64,000 nucleotides of DNA, from NCBI RefSeq assembly GCF_023700745.1, contig NZ_JAMPYG010000008.1, positions 1-64,000 of the forward strand, read 5' to 3'. Every line of letters begins with the position of its first letter. Within the stretch, counting starts at the first letter, position 1. Shown piece after piece: positions 41,003 to 49,823 of this stretch. Below the pieces are notes generated by a model, which did no database searches, was not told the origin of the DNA, and saw nothing but the letters and a program-made list of their open reading frames with translations. Position numbers and translations under genes: made by a program. This DNA comes from Rhodoferax sp. (GTDB lineage Bacteria; Pseudomonadota; Gammaproteobacteria; Burkholderiales; Burkholderiaceae_C).

Positions 41003-42067
41003 TCACACCCCAAACAGTTCGCCGCCGGCCTGGTCTGCGGGTGGCGTCACGCCCAGATGCCGGTAGGCGGCCAGCGTGGCAATGCGCCCGCGCGGGGTAC
41101 GCTGCAGATAGCCTTGCTGGATCAGGTAGGGTTCGATCACATCTTCGATGGTTTCGCGTTCCTCGCCAATGCTGGCGGCAATGTTGTCGAGGCCGACCGG
41201 ACCACCGTCGAAACGGTGGATCACGGCTTCGAGCAATTTGCGGTCCATCAGGTCAAAGCCCTGCGGATCCACATCAAGCATGGCCAGCGCGCGGTTGGCA
41301 ATGTCCAGCGTGATGTCGCCCACGCCTTTCACATCGGCATAGTCGCGCACCCGGCGCAACAAGCGGTTGGCAATGCGCGGTGTGCCACGCGAACGCCGCG
41401 CAATCTCGAAGCCGCCGCGCTCATCGGTCGGCACGTTCAGCAGCCCGGCGCTGCGCTTGACGATGCGCGCCAACTCTTCGGCGCTGTAAAACTCAAGCCG
41501 CGCCACGATGCCGAAGCGGTCGCGCAGCGGGTTGGTCAGCATGCCCGCGCGGGTGGTGGCCCCCACCAGGGTGAAGGGCTGCAGATCGAGCTTGATGGAG
41601 CGCGCCGCCGGGCCTTCGCCGATCATGATGTCGATCTTGTAGTCTTCCAGCGCCGGGTACAGGATTTCTTCAACCACCGGACTCAGGCGGTGGATCTCGT
41701 CGATGAACAGCACATCGTTTTTTTCCAGATTGGTCAGCAGTGCCGCCAGGTCCTTGGGTTTTTCCAGCACCGGGCCACTGGTCTGGCGCAGGTTCACGCC
41801 CAGCTCGTGCGCAATGATGTGCGAGAGCGTGGTCTTGCCCAGACCCGGCGGGCCGAACAGCAGCACATGGTCGAGCGCCTCGCTGCGCATTTTGGCCGCA
41901 CCGATGAAAATTTCGAGCTGTTCGCGTGCCTTGGCCTGGCCCACATACTCATCGAGCAGCTTGGGCCGCAGCGCGCGTTCGATCGCTTCCTCGTTGGGCG
42001 AGGCAGGCGCGTTGGACACCACCCGCTTGGGCGGCACCGGGGCAAAGTCGTCGGTTTGAATACTCAA
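41003..42067 (-). CDS. ruvB: Holliday junction branch-migration ATPase RuvB
   Basis: A 354-residue AAA+ motor of the RuvAB complex. Walker A is [10 protein letters not shown], Walker B is LFIDEIHRL, sensor 1 GATTRAGML, and the C-terminal winged helix ends with [12 protein letters not shown]. In most proteobacteria it follows ruvA directly; here six genes (livKHMGF and an alpha/beta hydrolase) lie between ruvA and ruvB. It starts 31 bases after the hydrolase stop. Confidence 0.97.
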   Translation of the reverse strand: MSIQTDDFAPVPPKRVVSNAPASPNEEAIERALRPKLLDEYVGQAKAREQLEIFIGAAKMRSEALDHVLLFGPPGLGKTTLSHIIAHELGVNLRQTSGPVLEKPKDLAALLTNLEKNDVLFIDEIHRLSPVVEEILYPALEDYKIDIMIGEGPAARSIKLDLQPFTLVGATTRAGMLTNPLRDRFGIVARLEFYSAEELARIVKRSAGLLNVPTDERGGFEIARRSRGTPRIANRLLRRVRDYADVKGVGDITLDIANRALAMLDVDPQGFDLMDRKLLEAVIHRFDGGPVGLDNIAASIGEERETIEDVIEPYLIQQGYLQRTPRGRIATLAAYRHLGVTPPADQAGGELFGV

Positions 42068-42098
42068 GGCAGGCTCAATTCAGCGGCAAAAACAGGCA

Positions 42099-42962
42099 CT
42101 ATAGCGCCAGCCGGGCCGCCAGCCACTGACTTAAATGACTGGCGGGGTTTTCAAAGCCATGGATACCGCGGTAATGGTCGGCGTCAGGCAAGGCGCTGAG
42201 CTCACCCGCATTGCCAGCGGCTTGCCAGGCCCCCAGAAAACTGCTGGCCTGGCGTTCAAATTCCGGGGTTTCTTCGCTGCCCCAGTTCACCCAGATCGGC
42301 GTGGCGCAAGGGCGCACGCCAAACATCGGCGAATTGCGGCGGATGAGGCCCTCGTCGAGCTGGATCATGGGCTGCAAATAGCTGTAGCGCAGCGGCGCAA
42401 TGTCGTAGATGCCGCTTACCAGCAGCGCGGCCGCGATCGGGTCGGCGGGCATACCGTAGTCCTCGGCCCAGCGCGTCTGCAGGCACATGGCGGTCAAATG
42501 GGCGCCCGCCGAATGCCCGCCCAGCGCCAGTCGTGCCGGATCGCCACCGTAATCGGCAATGTGGTGGTGCGTCCAGGCCACGGCAGCGCGCACCTGGCGC
42601 GTGATTTCATCAAGCGTCACAAAAGGGCACAGGGCGTAGTTGACCACCACAGTGGTGATCCCCAGCGGCTGCAGGCCCAGCGCCACACAGCTGAATTCCT
42701 TGCTGGAGAACGCGCGCCAGTAACCACCGTGGAGGAACACGAACACCGGTGCATTGGGGGCATCGGCTGGAAAGATGTCGAGTGTCTCGGCCAGTGTGGG
42801 GCCGCAAGGCACATCAAGCACACAGCGCAAGCTGGCGCGAGCCTGGGCCGAGCGCGCAGCGTAATGTTTAGCCGGTGCCGTGGGGTCAGTCAGCTTGATG
42901 GCGGGGTTGTACTGTGCATCAAGCTGGGCCTGCGTTTCAAATTCACGGTAAAGAGGTGTCAT
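42099..42962 (-). CDS. Alpha/beta hydrolase (esterase or arylformamidase-like)
   Basis: A 287-residue protein with the oxyanion-hole motif HGGYW and the nucleophile elbow GHSAGAH; the histidine is probably in DADHYRGIHGF near the C-terminus. HGGYW plus GHSAGAH is typical of kynurenine formamidase-like and small carboxyl-ester hydrolases. It starts 18 bases after livF and ends 31 bases before ruvB. Substrate unknown; its place behind a liv transporter suggests work on an imported ester or amide. Confidence 0.85.
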   Translation of the reverse strand: MTPLYREFETQAQLDAQYNPAIKLTDPTAPAKHYAARSAQARASLRCVLDVPCGPTLAETLDIFPADAPNAPVFVFLHGGYWRAFSSKEFSCVALGLQPLGITTVVVNYALCPFVTLDEITRQVRAAVAWTHHHIADYGGDPARLALGGHSAGAHLTAMCLQTRWAEDYGMPADPIAAALLVSGIYDIAPLRYSYLQPMIQLDEGLIRRNSPMFGVRPCATPIWVNWGSEETPEFERQASSFLGAWQAAGNAGELSALPDADHYRGIHGFENPASHLSQWLAARLAL

Positions 42963-42980
42963 GGCTCAAATAAGGAAAAA

Positions 42981-43691
42981 TCACACGCCAACATAACGTT
43001 GCCACAGGGCCGGCTGCGCCGCCAATTGCGCCGAGTCGCCTTGCCACACCACCTGGCCGCGCTCAAGAATGCTGTGGTGATGCGCCAGTCTGATCAGCCG
43101 CTCGACGTATTTGTCAATCACCAGAATCGTCTGGCCACGGCTGCTCAACTGATGCAGACATTGCCAGATGTCCTCGCGCACCAGCGGCGCCAGGCCCTCG
43201 GTGGCCTCGTCCAGAATCAGCAGGTGAGGGTTGGTCATGAGGGCGCGACCAATCGCCAGCATTTGCTGCTCGCCACCCGAGAGTTCGTTGCCCATGTGGC
43301 GCACGCGCTCAGCCAGGCGCGGGAACAAATCAAACACCGCCTCCAGGCACCAGGGGTCGGTCGAGCCGTTGCGGTTGGCGGCAAAGGCCAGCAGGTTTTC
43401 CCTGACCGACAGATTCGGAAAAATCTGCCGCCCTTCAGGCACCAGCGCCAAGCCCATGCGGGCAATGCGGTCGGGCGTGTAGCGGTCGATGCGTTCGCCG
43501 CGAAAGCGCACGCTGCCGCTGAACGCCGGCGTCAGACCCAGGAGCGAGCGCACCGTGGTGGTTTTGCCCATGCCATTGCGCCCGAGTAGCGTGGCGACCT
43601 CGCCGTGCTGCACGGCAAAAGTCACGCCAAACAGGACCTGACTGGCGCCATAGGCGGTTTCCAGAGCCTCAACTTCAAGCAGCGCGCTCAT
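42981..43691 (-). CDS. livF: Branched-chain amino acid-type ABC transporter ATPase LivF
   Basis: A 236-residue ATPase of the HAAT uptake class. Walker A GRNGMGKTT, signature LSGGEQQML and Walker B LLILDEATEGLAP are complete. Its ATG overlaps the livG stop by four bases. Fifth and last transporter gene of livKHMGF. Confidence 0.93.
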   Translation of the reverse strand: MSALLEVEALETAYGASQVLFGVTFAVQHGEVATLLGRNGMGKTTTVRSLLGLTPAFSGSVRFRGERIDRYTPDRIARMGLALVPEGRQIFPNLSVRENLLAFAANRNGSTDPWCLEAVFDLFPRLAERVRHMGNELSGGEQQMLAIGRALMTNPHLLILDEATEGLAPLVREDIWQCLHQLSSRGQTILVIDKYVERLIRLAHHHSILERGQVVWQGDSAQLAAQPALWQRYVGV

Positions 43692-44452
43692 GCCCTGGCC
43701 TCTTCATCGTCACCCAGGTAGGCCCGTCGTACTTCGGGGTGCTGGCGGATGTCATCGGGGGTGCCGCAGGCAATGACCCGGCCGGCCACCAGCGTCGAAA
43801 TGCGGTCGGCCAGGCGGAACACCGCGTTCATGTCGTGCTCGATCAACAGCAGCGTGGTCTCACCGCGCAGGCTCTGCAACAGATTGAGCATGCGCTCGGA
43901 TTCATCCGGCCCCATACCAGCCATGGGCTCATCGAGCAACAGCAGTTTGGGTCGGGTGGCCAACGCCAGACCGACCTCCAGCTGGCGCTGCTCGCCGTGC
44001 GACAGCGCGCCGGCGAGTTGATGGATTTGCAGCGCCAGACCGACCCGCTGTGCCACATCGGCCGCCAGCGCGTAGCGCCCGGCATCGCGGCGTGCCGAGC
44101 GCCAGAAGTTCAGGCTGTGACCGCTATATGCCTGCACCGCCAGTGCAATGTTGTCCAGCACCGACAGGCGGCTGAAGATGCTGGTGATCTGGAACGAGCG
44201 CGCCAGGCCATGTGCCACCCGCTGGTACATCGGCATGCGGCTGATGTCCATGCCGTCAAACTGGACACGCCCGGCGTCGGGCGCAAGGGCGCCGGAAATC
44301 AACTGGATCAGCGTGGTTTTACCGGCGCCGTTGGGGCCGATCAGCGCATGGATCTCACCCGCCTGCACGCTCAGGCTGGCATGATCGGTGGCGCGCAGGC
44401 CGCCATAGGACTTGACCAGCCCGTCCACCTGCAACAGCACGCCGGGACTCAT
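43688..44452 (-). CDS. livG: Branched-chain amino acid-type ABC transporter ATPase LivG
   Basis: A 254-residue ATPase, partner of LivF. Walker A is GPNGAGKTTL and Walker B LLLLDEPMAGM; the signature segment reads LSHGEQRQLEVG. It overlaps livM and livF by four bases each, so translation of the set is coupled. It has the insertion and C-terminal extension (RRAYLGDDEEARA) usual for LivG. Confidence 0.93.
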   Translation of the reverse strand: MSPGVLLQVDGLVKSYGGLRATDHASLSVQAGEIHALIGPNGAGKTTLIQLISGALAPDAGRVQFDGMDISRMPMYQRVAHGLARSFQITSIFSRLSVLDNIALAVQAYSGHSLNFWRSARRDAGRYALAADVAQRVGLALQIHQLAGALSHGEQRQLEVGLALATRPKLLLLDEPMAGMGPDESERMLNLLQSLRGETTLLLIEHDMNAVFRLADRISTLVAGRVIACGTPDDIRQHPEVRRAYLGDDEEARA

Positions 44453-45465
44453 GGCGCCTGCCTTTTGCGCTGCAGGCTCAACAGCCCGTTCGGCGCCAGC
44501 AGCACCACGGTGAGCAACACCGCGCCCAGGCCAAACTGCCAGTGGATGGTGGTGCTACTTAAGAGTTCTTCGAGCAGCAAAAACACCACGGCACCGACCA
44601 GGCCGCCGTACAAATGGCCGACGCCGCCCAGAATCACCATCACCATCAACATGCCCGACTCGCTCCACTGCATCATCGACGGACTGACAAAACCGCCCTG
44701 ATGCGCGAGCAGGGCACCGGCCAGGCCAGCCAGCGCACCCGCCAGCACAAAAGCCGTCAATTTGAAACGGTACACCGGAAAACCGATGGCCGCCATGCGC
44801 GTCTCGTTTTCTCGAATCGCCTGCAAGGCGTGGCCAAAGCGGGAATTCAGCAAGCGATGCACCGCCAGAAACACCAGCGTGGTAACGGCCAGCACCAGGT
44901 AATAAAACATACCATCCTGGCTCATGTCCAGGTCAAACCCCAGCTTGAAGCGCCCCGCCAGCGACAGGCCGTCGTCGCCGCCATAGGTCTTGATCGACAC
45001 CATCAGGTAGTACAGCATTTGCGCAAAGGCCAGCGTGATCATGATGAAGTAGACGCCCCGGGTGCGCAGGCTGATAGCCCCGATGAGCAAGGCCATCGCA
45101 GCCGCAGCCACAAAAGCCAGCAGCAGTGCCAGCCAGGCGGAATGGACGCCATGTTGCATCAGGATGCCCGCCGCATAGGCCCCGACACCGACAAACGCGG
45201 CATGGCCAAAACTGACCATGCCACCAAACCCCAGGATCAGATTGAGACTGGTGGCCGCCAGCGCAAAAATCAGGATGCGGCTGGCCACGCCCACGTAAAA
45301 GTCCAGTCCCCAGGCGTGTGCCAACTCGGGCAGCAGCACCAGCGTGATCAGCAGGGCCAGACCAGAGCGCCAGTACAAGACGTGGTCCAGCAAGCCGGGC
45401 AACAGGCGCACCGTTGCCGTGGCCACCGCTACGGGCTTGGCGGCTTGTGAATCCACATCAGCCAT
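44449..45465 (-). CDS. livM: Branched-chain amino acid-type ABC transporter permease LivM
   Basis: A 338-residue inner-membrane permease with about nine helices. The family segment SLNLILGFGGMVSFGHAAFVG is present. A hydrophilic N-terminal tail of some 25 residues precedes the first helix. It overlaps livH by 8 bases and livG by four. Confidence 0.92.
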   Translation of the reverse strand: MADVDSQAAKPVAVATATVRLLPGLLDHVLYWRSGLALLITLVLLPELAHAWGLDFYVGVASRILIFALAATSLNLILGFGGMVSFGHAAFVGVGAYAAGILMQHGVHSAWLALLLAFVAAAAMALLIGAISLRTRGVYFIMITLAFAQMLYYLMVSIKTYGGDDGLSLAGRFKLGFDLDMSQDGMFYYLVLAVTTLVFLAVHRLLNSRFGHALQAIRENETRMAAIGFPVYRFKLTAFVLAGALAGLAGALLAHQGGFVSPSMMQWSESGMLMVMVILGGVGHLYGGLVGAVVFLLLEELLSSTTIHWQFGLGAVLLTVVLLAPNGLLSLQRKRQAP

Positions 45466-46378
45466 GGGCAGGAAACAGCCCTTGCGGCTTGAAAAACAGC
45501 ACGGCCGCCATCAGCACATAAATCAGGATGGCGGCGACGGCCGGACCCGCGCTGGCAGCCAGCGTCGGACCCAGGACGCGCTCAAAGACAAAAGGAATCA
45601 GGGTGCGCCCGGCAGTGTCCACCACCCCCACCAGCAGAGCGCCCAGCAGCGCGCCGCGAATCGAGCCGATGCCGCCAATCACGATCACCACAAAGGCCAG
45701 AATCAGGATGCTCTCGCCCATGCCGACCTGCACCGCCAGCAGCGGCCCGAGCATGCCGCCAGCCAGCGCGCACAAGCCCGCACCGATGGCAAACACCAGG
45801 GTAAACAGGCGCCGCACATCGACCCCCATGGCCAGCGCCATCTCTCGGTTCGAGGCGCCGGCGCGCACCTGCATGCCCAGCCGGGTGCGCGTCACCAGCA
45901 GGTACAGCAAGCCGGCAGCCATCAGTCCCACGGCAATGATAAGCAGGCGGTAAGCCGGGTAGCTGAAGCCCGGCAGCAGTTCCACCGGGCCGGCCAGGGC
46001 AGCCGGCGGGTTGAGCGCAATGGGCTGCGAACCCCAGACCATGCGCACCGCTTCGTTGCTCATCAGCAAAATGGCAAAGGTGCCCAGCACCTGTGACAGG
46101 TGATCGCGCTGGTACAAGCGGCGCAGCACGGCCAGCTCAAGCAGCGCGCCAAGCACCGCCGTGGCAACCACACCAAGCCCCAGCCCGGTCCAGAACGAGC
46201 CACTGGCCAAGGCGATGCTGGCAATCAGGTAGGCTCCGATCATGTAGATCGAGCCATGCGCCAGGTTGATCATGTCCATGATGCCAAACACCAGCGTCAG
46301 ACCGGCGGCCAGCAAAAACAGCATCAGGCCAAATTGCAGGCCGTTGAGCGACTGTTCCAGAACCAGAATGCCTGTCAT
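45458..46378 (-). CDS. livH: Branched-chain amino acid-type ABC transporter permease LivH
   Basis: A 306-residue permease with about eight helices and the family segment LTLVFGIMDMINLAHGS near the N-terminus. Pairs with LivM to form the channel. It starts 25 bases after livK. Confidence 0.92.
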   Translation of the reverse strand: MTGILVLEQSLNGLQFGLMLFLLAAGLTLVFGIMDMINLAHGSIYMIGAYLIASIALASGSFWTGLGLGVVATAVLGALLELAVLRRLYQRDHLSQVLGTFAILLMSNEAVRMVWGSQPIALNPPAALAGPVELLPGFSYPAYRLLIIAVGLMAAGLLYLLVTRTRLGMQVRAGASNREMALAMGVDVRRLFTLVFAIGAGLCALAGGMLGPLLAVQVGMGESILILAFVVIVIGGIGSIRGALLGALLVGVVDTAGRTLIPFVFERVLGPTLAASAGPAVAAILIYVLMAAVLFFKPQGLFPAHG

Positions 46379-46403
46379 CGTGAGCGGCCCACCTCAGCTG
46401 GCA

Positions 46404-47600
46404 TCAGAGTGCAGGCATCTTGCACTCGCCCACATAGGCATCGGCGTGGTTCTTGAACACCGTTCCCAGTGTACGGTTGGTGATGCGGCCCTGGGCGTCC
46501 TTGGTGATCACACGCAGGTAGTAGTCCTGGATGGGATACCCGTTGGTGTTGAACTTGAAGGCGCCGCGCACCGAGTCAAATCTGGCAGCGGCGATGGCCT
46601 TGCGCAGCGCCGCTTTGTCGCTCAGATTACCCTTGACATCGCGCACGGCGGCGTCCATCAACCGGGCAGCGTCGTAGCCTTGTGACGCATACAAAGTGGG
46701 CAGGCGACCATAGTCTTTTTGAAAATCTGCGACAAACCGCTTGTTGGCCGGGTTTTGCAGGTCGTGCGCCCACTGCGAGGTGTTGAACATACCCAGCATG
46801 GGCTCACCCACGGCACGAATCACGTCCTCATCGCCCGAAAAGCCCGGGCCAAACAAGGTCATATCCTTGGACAGACCGGCACCGACGAACTGCTTGATGA
46901 AGTTCACCCCCAAGCCGCCGGGCAAAAAGATGTAAACCGCATCCGCACCCGAGGCGCGCATTTTGGACAACTCGGCACCGTAGTCCAGCTGGCTTAAGGG
47001 CGTGTAGGTTTCCAAGGCGATTTGTCCCTTGAAATAACGCTTGAATCCGGCCAGGGCGTCCTTGCCCGCCGGGTAGTCAGGCGCCAGCAAGGCCACTTTC
47101 TTGAAGCCCTTGTCCTGCACCGTTTTGCCCACCGCTTCGTGCTGGTTGTCGTTCTGATAGGAGGCGCTGAAAAAATACGGATTGCACTGGGCACCAGCGT
47201 ACTGCGACGGACCGGCGTTGGCGCTGATATAGAAAGTTTTGGCATCAAAAATCGGCTTGCCCACCGCCAGCATCACGTTTGAAAACACCACGCCGGTCAT
47301 GAAATCCACCTGGTCGCGCTTGACCAGCCGGTCTGCGGTTTGTTTGGCGGCGTCGGGCTTGCCCTGGTCGTCGGCCACGATCACCTCGACCGGCAGCCCA
47401 CCGAATTTGCCATTGGAATGCTTGAGCGCCAGATTGAAACCGTCGCGAATGTCAATGCCCAGACCCGCACCGGGACCGGACAAGGTGCTGAGCAGACCGA
47501 CCTTGACCTTGTCGGCGGCAAAGGCCGATCCCGCCAGACCGAGCAGTGCGGTGGCCGCGGTCAGTGTGAGGCTCAGGGATTTAAAACCAATCGTTTTCAT
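46404..47600 (-). CDS. livK: Periplasmic substrate-binding protein of the liv-type transporter
   Basis: A 398-residue type I periplasmic-binding protein with a Sec signal ending AGSAFAAD. ATG 47600 is chosen over a TTG one codon earlier. Two mature cysteines (AGAQCNPYFF and VGECKMPAL near the C-terminus) could form a disulfide, as in some members that bind aromatic acids or amides. The ligand is thus not necessarily a branched-chain amino acid. The gene opens the livKHMGF-hydrolase-ruvB run, 77 bases after ruvA; no clear promoter is visible in that gap. Confidence 0.88.
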   Translation of the reverse strand: MKTIGFKSLSLTLTAATALLGLAGSAFAADKVKVGLLSTLSGPGAGLGIDIRDGFNLALKHSNGKFGGLPVEVIVADDQGKPDAAKQTADRLVKRDQVDFMTGVVFSNVMLAVGKPIFDAKTFYISANAGPSQYAGAQCNPYFFSASYQNDNQHEAVGKTVQDKGFKKVALLAPDYPAGKDALAGFKRYFKGQIALETYTPLSQLDYGAELSKMRASGADAVYIFLPGGLGVNFIKQFVGAGLSKDMTLFGPGFSGDEDVIRAVGEPMLGMFNTSQWAHDLQNPANKRFVADFQKDYGRLPTLYASQGYDAARLMDAAVRDVKGNLSDKAALRKAIAAARFDSVRGAFKFNTNGYPIQDYYLRVITKDAQGRITNRTLGTVFKNHADAYVGECKMPAL

Positions 47601-47677
47601 CAAGATATCCTATCAGGGGTTGAACTGGAAATACGCCGGGATGCAATTCAGGCCGCCATTGTCGCGGAGCTTTCAAA

Positions 47678-48250
47678 CTACTTCGCCAGCGCCTTGAGCG
47701 CCAGCTTGATGCCATCGCTCACGCCAATGTCATTCGGCAGGGCCTTGAGGGCGGCGGCGGCCTCCTTGTCGCTGTAGCCCAGCGCCAGCAGGGCCTGCAA
47801 AATGTCGCCTTGCGCGTCGCTGGCGATGCTGCTGGGCACGCCAATGTCGGGGCCAAGCTTGCCCTTGAGTTCCAGCAGCAGGCGCTCAGCCGTCTTCTTG
47901 CCGATGCCGGGCACCTTGATGAGCCGGCCGCCCTCCTGCAGGGTGACGGCCTGCGCCAACTCGGTCACGCTCATGCCCGACAGCACGGACAAAGCCGTGC
48001 GCGGACCGACGCCCGAGATCTTGATGAGTTCGCGAAACGCCGCGCGCTCTGCCGTGGTGGCAAAACCGTACAAAATCTGCGCATCCTCACGCACCACAAA
48101 GTGGGTCAAAAGGCTCACCTTGACACCGAGTTCAGGCAAGTTGTAAAACGTGCTCATGGGCACAAACACCTCGTAGCCGACGCCATGGCAATCCACCATG
48201 ACCTGCGGCGGATTCTTGTCATCGAGGGTGCCCGTTAATTTACCGATCAT
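47678..48250 (-). CDS. ruvA: Holliday junction DNA helicase subunit RuvA
   Basis: A 190-residue protein: N-terminal OB fold ([28 protein letters not shown]), two HhH motifs ([15 protein letters not shown] and [21 protein letters not shown]) and a C-terminal domain that contacts RuvB. It binds and flattens four-way junctions. ruvB is 5.6 kb downstream and ruvC 11 kb away on the other strand. Its start is 40 bases from the phoH start on the opposite strand, so their promoters overlap. Confidence 0.96.
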   Translation of the reverse strand: MIGKLTGTLDDKNPPQVMVDCHGVGYEVFVPMSTFYNLPELGVKVSLLTHFVVREDAQILYGFATTAERAAFRELIKISGVGPRTALSVLSGMSVTELAQAVTLQEGGRLIKVPGIGKKTAERLLLELKGKLGPDIGVPSSIASDAQGDILQALLALGYSDKEAAAALKALPNDIGVSDGIKLALKALAK

Positions 48251-48290
48251 TTTGTGCCTATCATCGAGGAGTATTTATGGAATTATCAAC

Positions 48291-49295
48291 GTGATCCTCC
48301 GACACCTCTTTTCGCCACCCAACAACACCCGCCTGGGCCACCTGTGTGGCCCCATGGACGAGCACCTGCGCACCATCGAGGCCGCGCTGCAGGTCAAGAT
48401 TGCACACCGCCACGAGCAGTTCAAGGTCGACGGCCTCAAGGCCAACGCCAAGCGCGGCATGGAGATGCTGCAGGCCTTGTACGAAATGGCGGCACGCCCG
48501 ATCGAGCCACGCACGGTGCAGTTGATGCTGGCCGGCGACGGTGACGTCAATGGCGCCGAAGGCCCGTCGCTCAAGACCAGACGCGCCGACTTGAAACCGC
48601 GTTCGCTGAACCAGGCGCATTACCTCGACAGCATCATCAGCCACGACATCACGTTCGGCATCGGCCCGGCCGGCACCGGCAAGACCTACCTGGCCGTGGC
48701 GATGGCGGTGGATGCGCTGCAACGCAGCACGGTACAGCGCATTGTGCTGACGCGTCCGGCGGTGGAGGCCGGTGAACGCCTGGGCTACCTGCCCGGTGAC
48801 CTGGCGCAAAAGATCGACCCCTACCTGCGCCCGCTGTACGACGCACTGTATGACCTGATGGGTTTTGAGGCCGTGCAAAAAGCATTTGAGCGCCAGACCA
48901 TCGAGATCGCGCCGCTGGCCTTCATGCGCGGGCGCACCCTCAACACCGCCTTTGTGATCCTGGACGAGGCGCAAAACACCACGCCGGAACAGATGAAGAT
49001 GTTCCTGACGCGCATCGGTTTTGGCTCCAAGGCCGTGGTCACCGGCGACGTCAGCCAGATCGACCTGCCCAGCACCCAGCTCAGCGGCCTGATCGACGCC
49101 GAGCGCGTGCTCAAGGGTGTCGACGGCATTGCCATCTGCCGCCTGACCAGCGCCGACGTGGTACGCCACCCGCTGGTGGCGCGCATTGTGGACGCCTACG
49201 ACGCCCCCGGTCGCATCGGCGTGCTGCGCCGCGACGACGCCGAACCCCTGGCCGCCAAACGCCCTTCCCGTCGCCTCCAAGGTCCCGACCTATGA
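48291..49295 (+). CDS. phoH: PhoH-like ATPase
   Basis: A 334-residue P-loop protein. Walker A is [11 protein letters not shown] and Walker [15 protein letters not shown]. The family is probably an RNA helicase-like ATPase linked to ribosome and RNA maintenance through YbeY. The frame opens at an ATG inside ruvA, but GTG 48291 gives [12 protein letters not shown], the usual N-terminus in Burkholderiales. It overlaps ybeY by four bases, the conserved phoH-ybeY pair. Confidence 0.93.
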   Translation: MILRHLFSPPNNTRLGHLCGPMDEHLRTIEAALQVKIAHRHEQFKVDGLKANAKRGMEMLQALYEMAARPIEPRTVQLMLAGDGDVNGAEGPSLKTRRADLKPRSLNQAHYLDSIISHDITFGIGPAGTGKTYLAVAMAVDALQRSTVQRIVLTRPAVEAGERLGYLPGDLAQKIDPYLRPLYDALYDLMGFEAVQKAFERQTIEIAPLAFMRGRTLNTAFVILDEAQNTTPEQMKMFLTRIGFGSKAVVTGDVSQIDLPSTQLSGLIDAERVLKGVDGIAICRLTSADVVRHPLVARIVDAYDAPGRIGVLRRDDAEPLAAKRPSRRLQGPDL

Positions 49296-49735
49296 ACCAG
49301 CTCACCCTCTCCCTGCAATTCGGCAAATTTGACGACGTGGCGCTGCACCGCGCAGCCCTGCCCCGCCACAAGGTCGCGCGCTGGCTGCGCGCCGCGCTGC
49401 AAAGCGATGCCGAAATCACGGTGCGCGTCGTCGATGCCGCAGAAGGCCAGTCGCTCAACCGCGACTACCGAAAAAAGGACTACGCCACCAACGTGCTCAC
49501 CTTCGACTACACGCTGGAGCCCGTGGTGACAGCCGACCTGGTGTTGTGCGCGCCAGTGGTGGCCCAGGAGGCCAAAGCGCAGGGCAAGACCCTGGAAGCA
49601 CATTACGCCCATCTGCTGGTGCATGGCGCCCTGCACGCGCAGGGTTGGGACCACGACGAGGACGAAGACGCCCAAGTGATGGAACTGCGCGAGAGCGAGA
49701 TCATGGCGCGACTCGGATTTGACAACCCGTATTGA
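49292..49735 (+). CDS. ybeY: Endoribonuclease YbeY (rRNA maturation factor)
   Basis: A 147-residue zinc protein acting in 16S rRNA 3'-end maturation and ribosome quality control. The metal site [15 protein letters not shown] has the three histidines of the HGxLHxxGxDH pattern. ATG 49292 overlaps the phoH stop (ATGA). The next segment, 49736-49823, holds a REP-like element and one copy of a 33-base repeat rather than a gene. Confidence 0.95.
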   Translation: MNQLTLSLQFGKFDDVALHRAALPRHKVARWLRAALQSDAEITVRVVDAAEGQSLNRDYRKKDYATNVLTFDYTLEPVVTADLVLCAPVVAQEAKAQGKTLEAHYAHLLVHGALHAQGWDHDEDEDAQVMELRESEIMARLGFDNPY

Positions 49736-49746
49736 TCGGAAAACCA

Positions 49747-49771
49747 TCGCGGCGAGGGCGCCGCTCCCACA
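49747..49771. repeat. Single REP-like palindromic element
   Basis: A 25-base element beginning TCGCGGCGAGGG and ending CTCCCACA. GCGGCG and CGCCGC pair around AGGG. Read on the other strand it has the layout TGTGGGAG plus GC hairpin, like Pseudomonas-type REPs. It matches the first half of the REPIN at 63151-63175 in 24 of 25 bases. It lies just after ybeY, where REPs commonly settle. Confidence 0.75.
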
Positions 49772-49778
49772 AGGGGGG

Positions 49779-49811
49779 CATGGAACAATTCGCCGATGTA
49801 CTTATTATTTG
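49779..49811 (+). repeat. 33-base direct repeat, left copy
   Basis: It matches 54968-55000 at 31 of 33 positions and includes ATGTACTTATTATTTG, the first five codons of the RNB gene. After it the sequence diverges at once: a frame from this ATG stops after about 22 codons. It lies 12 bases from the end of the amylosucrase gene, so the two copies bracket the sucrose module. Confidence 0.9.
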
Positions 49812-49823
49812 CAGTGGGTGCGC

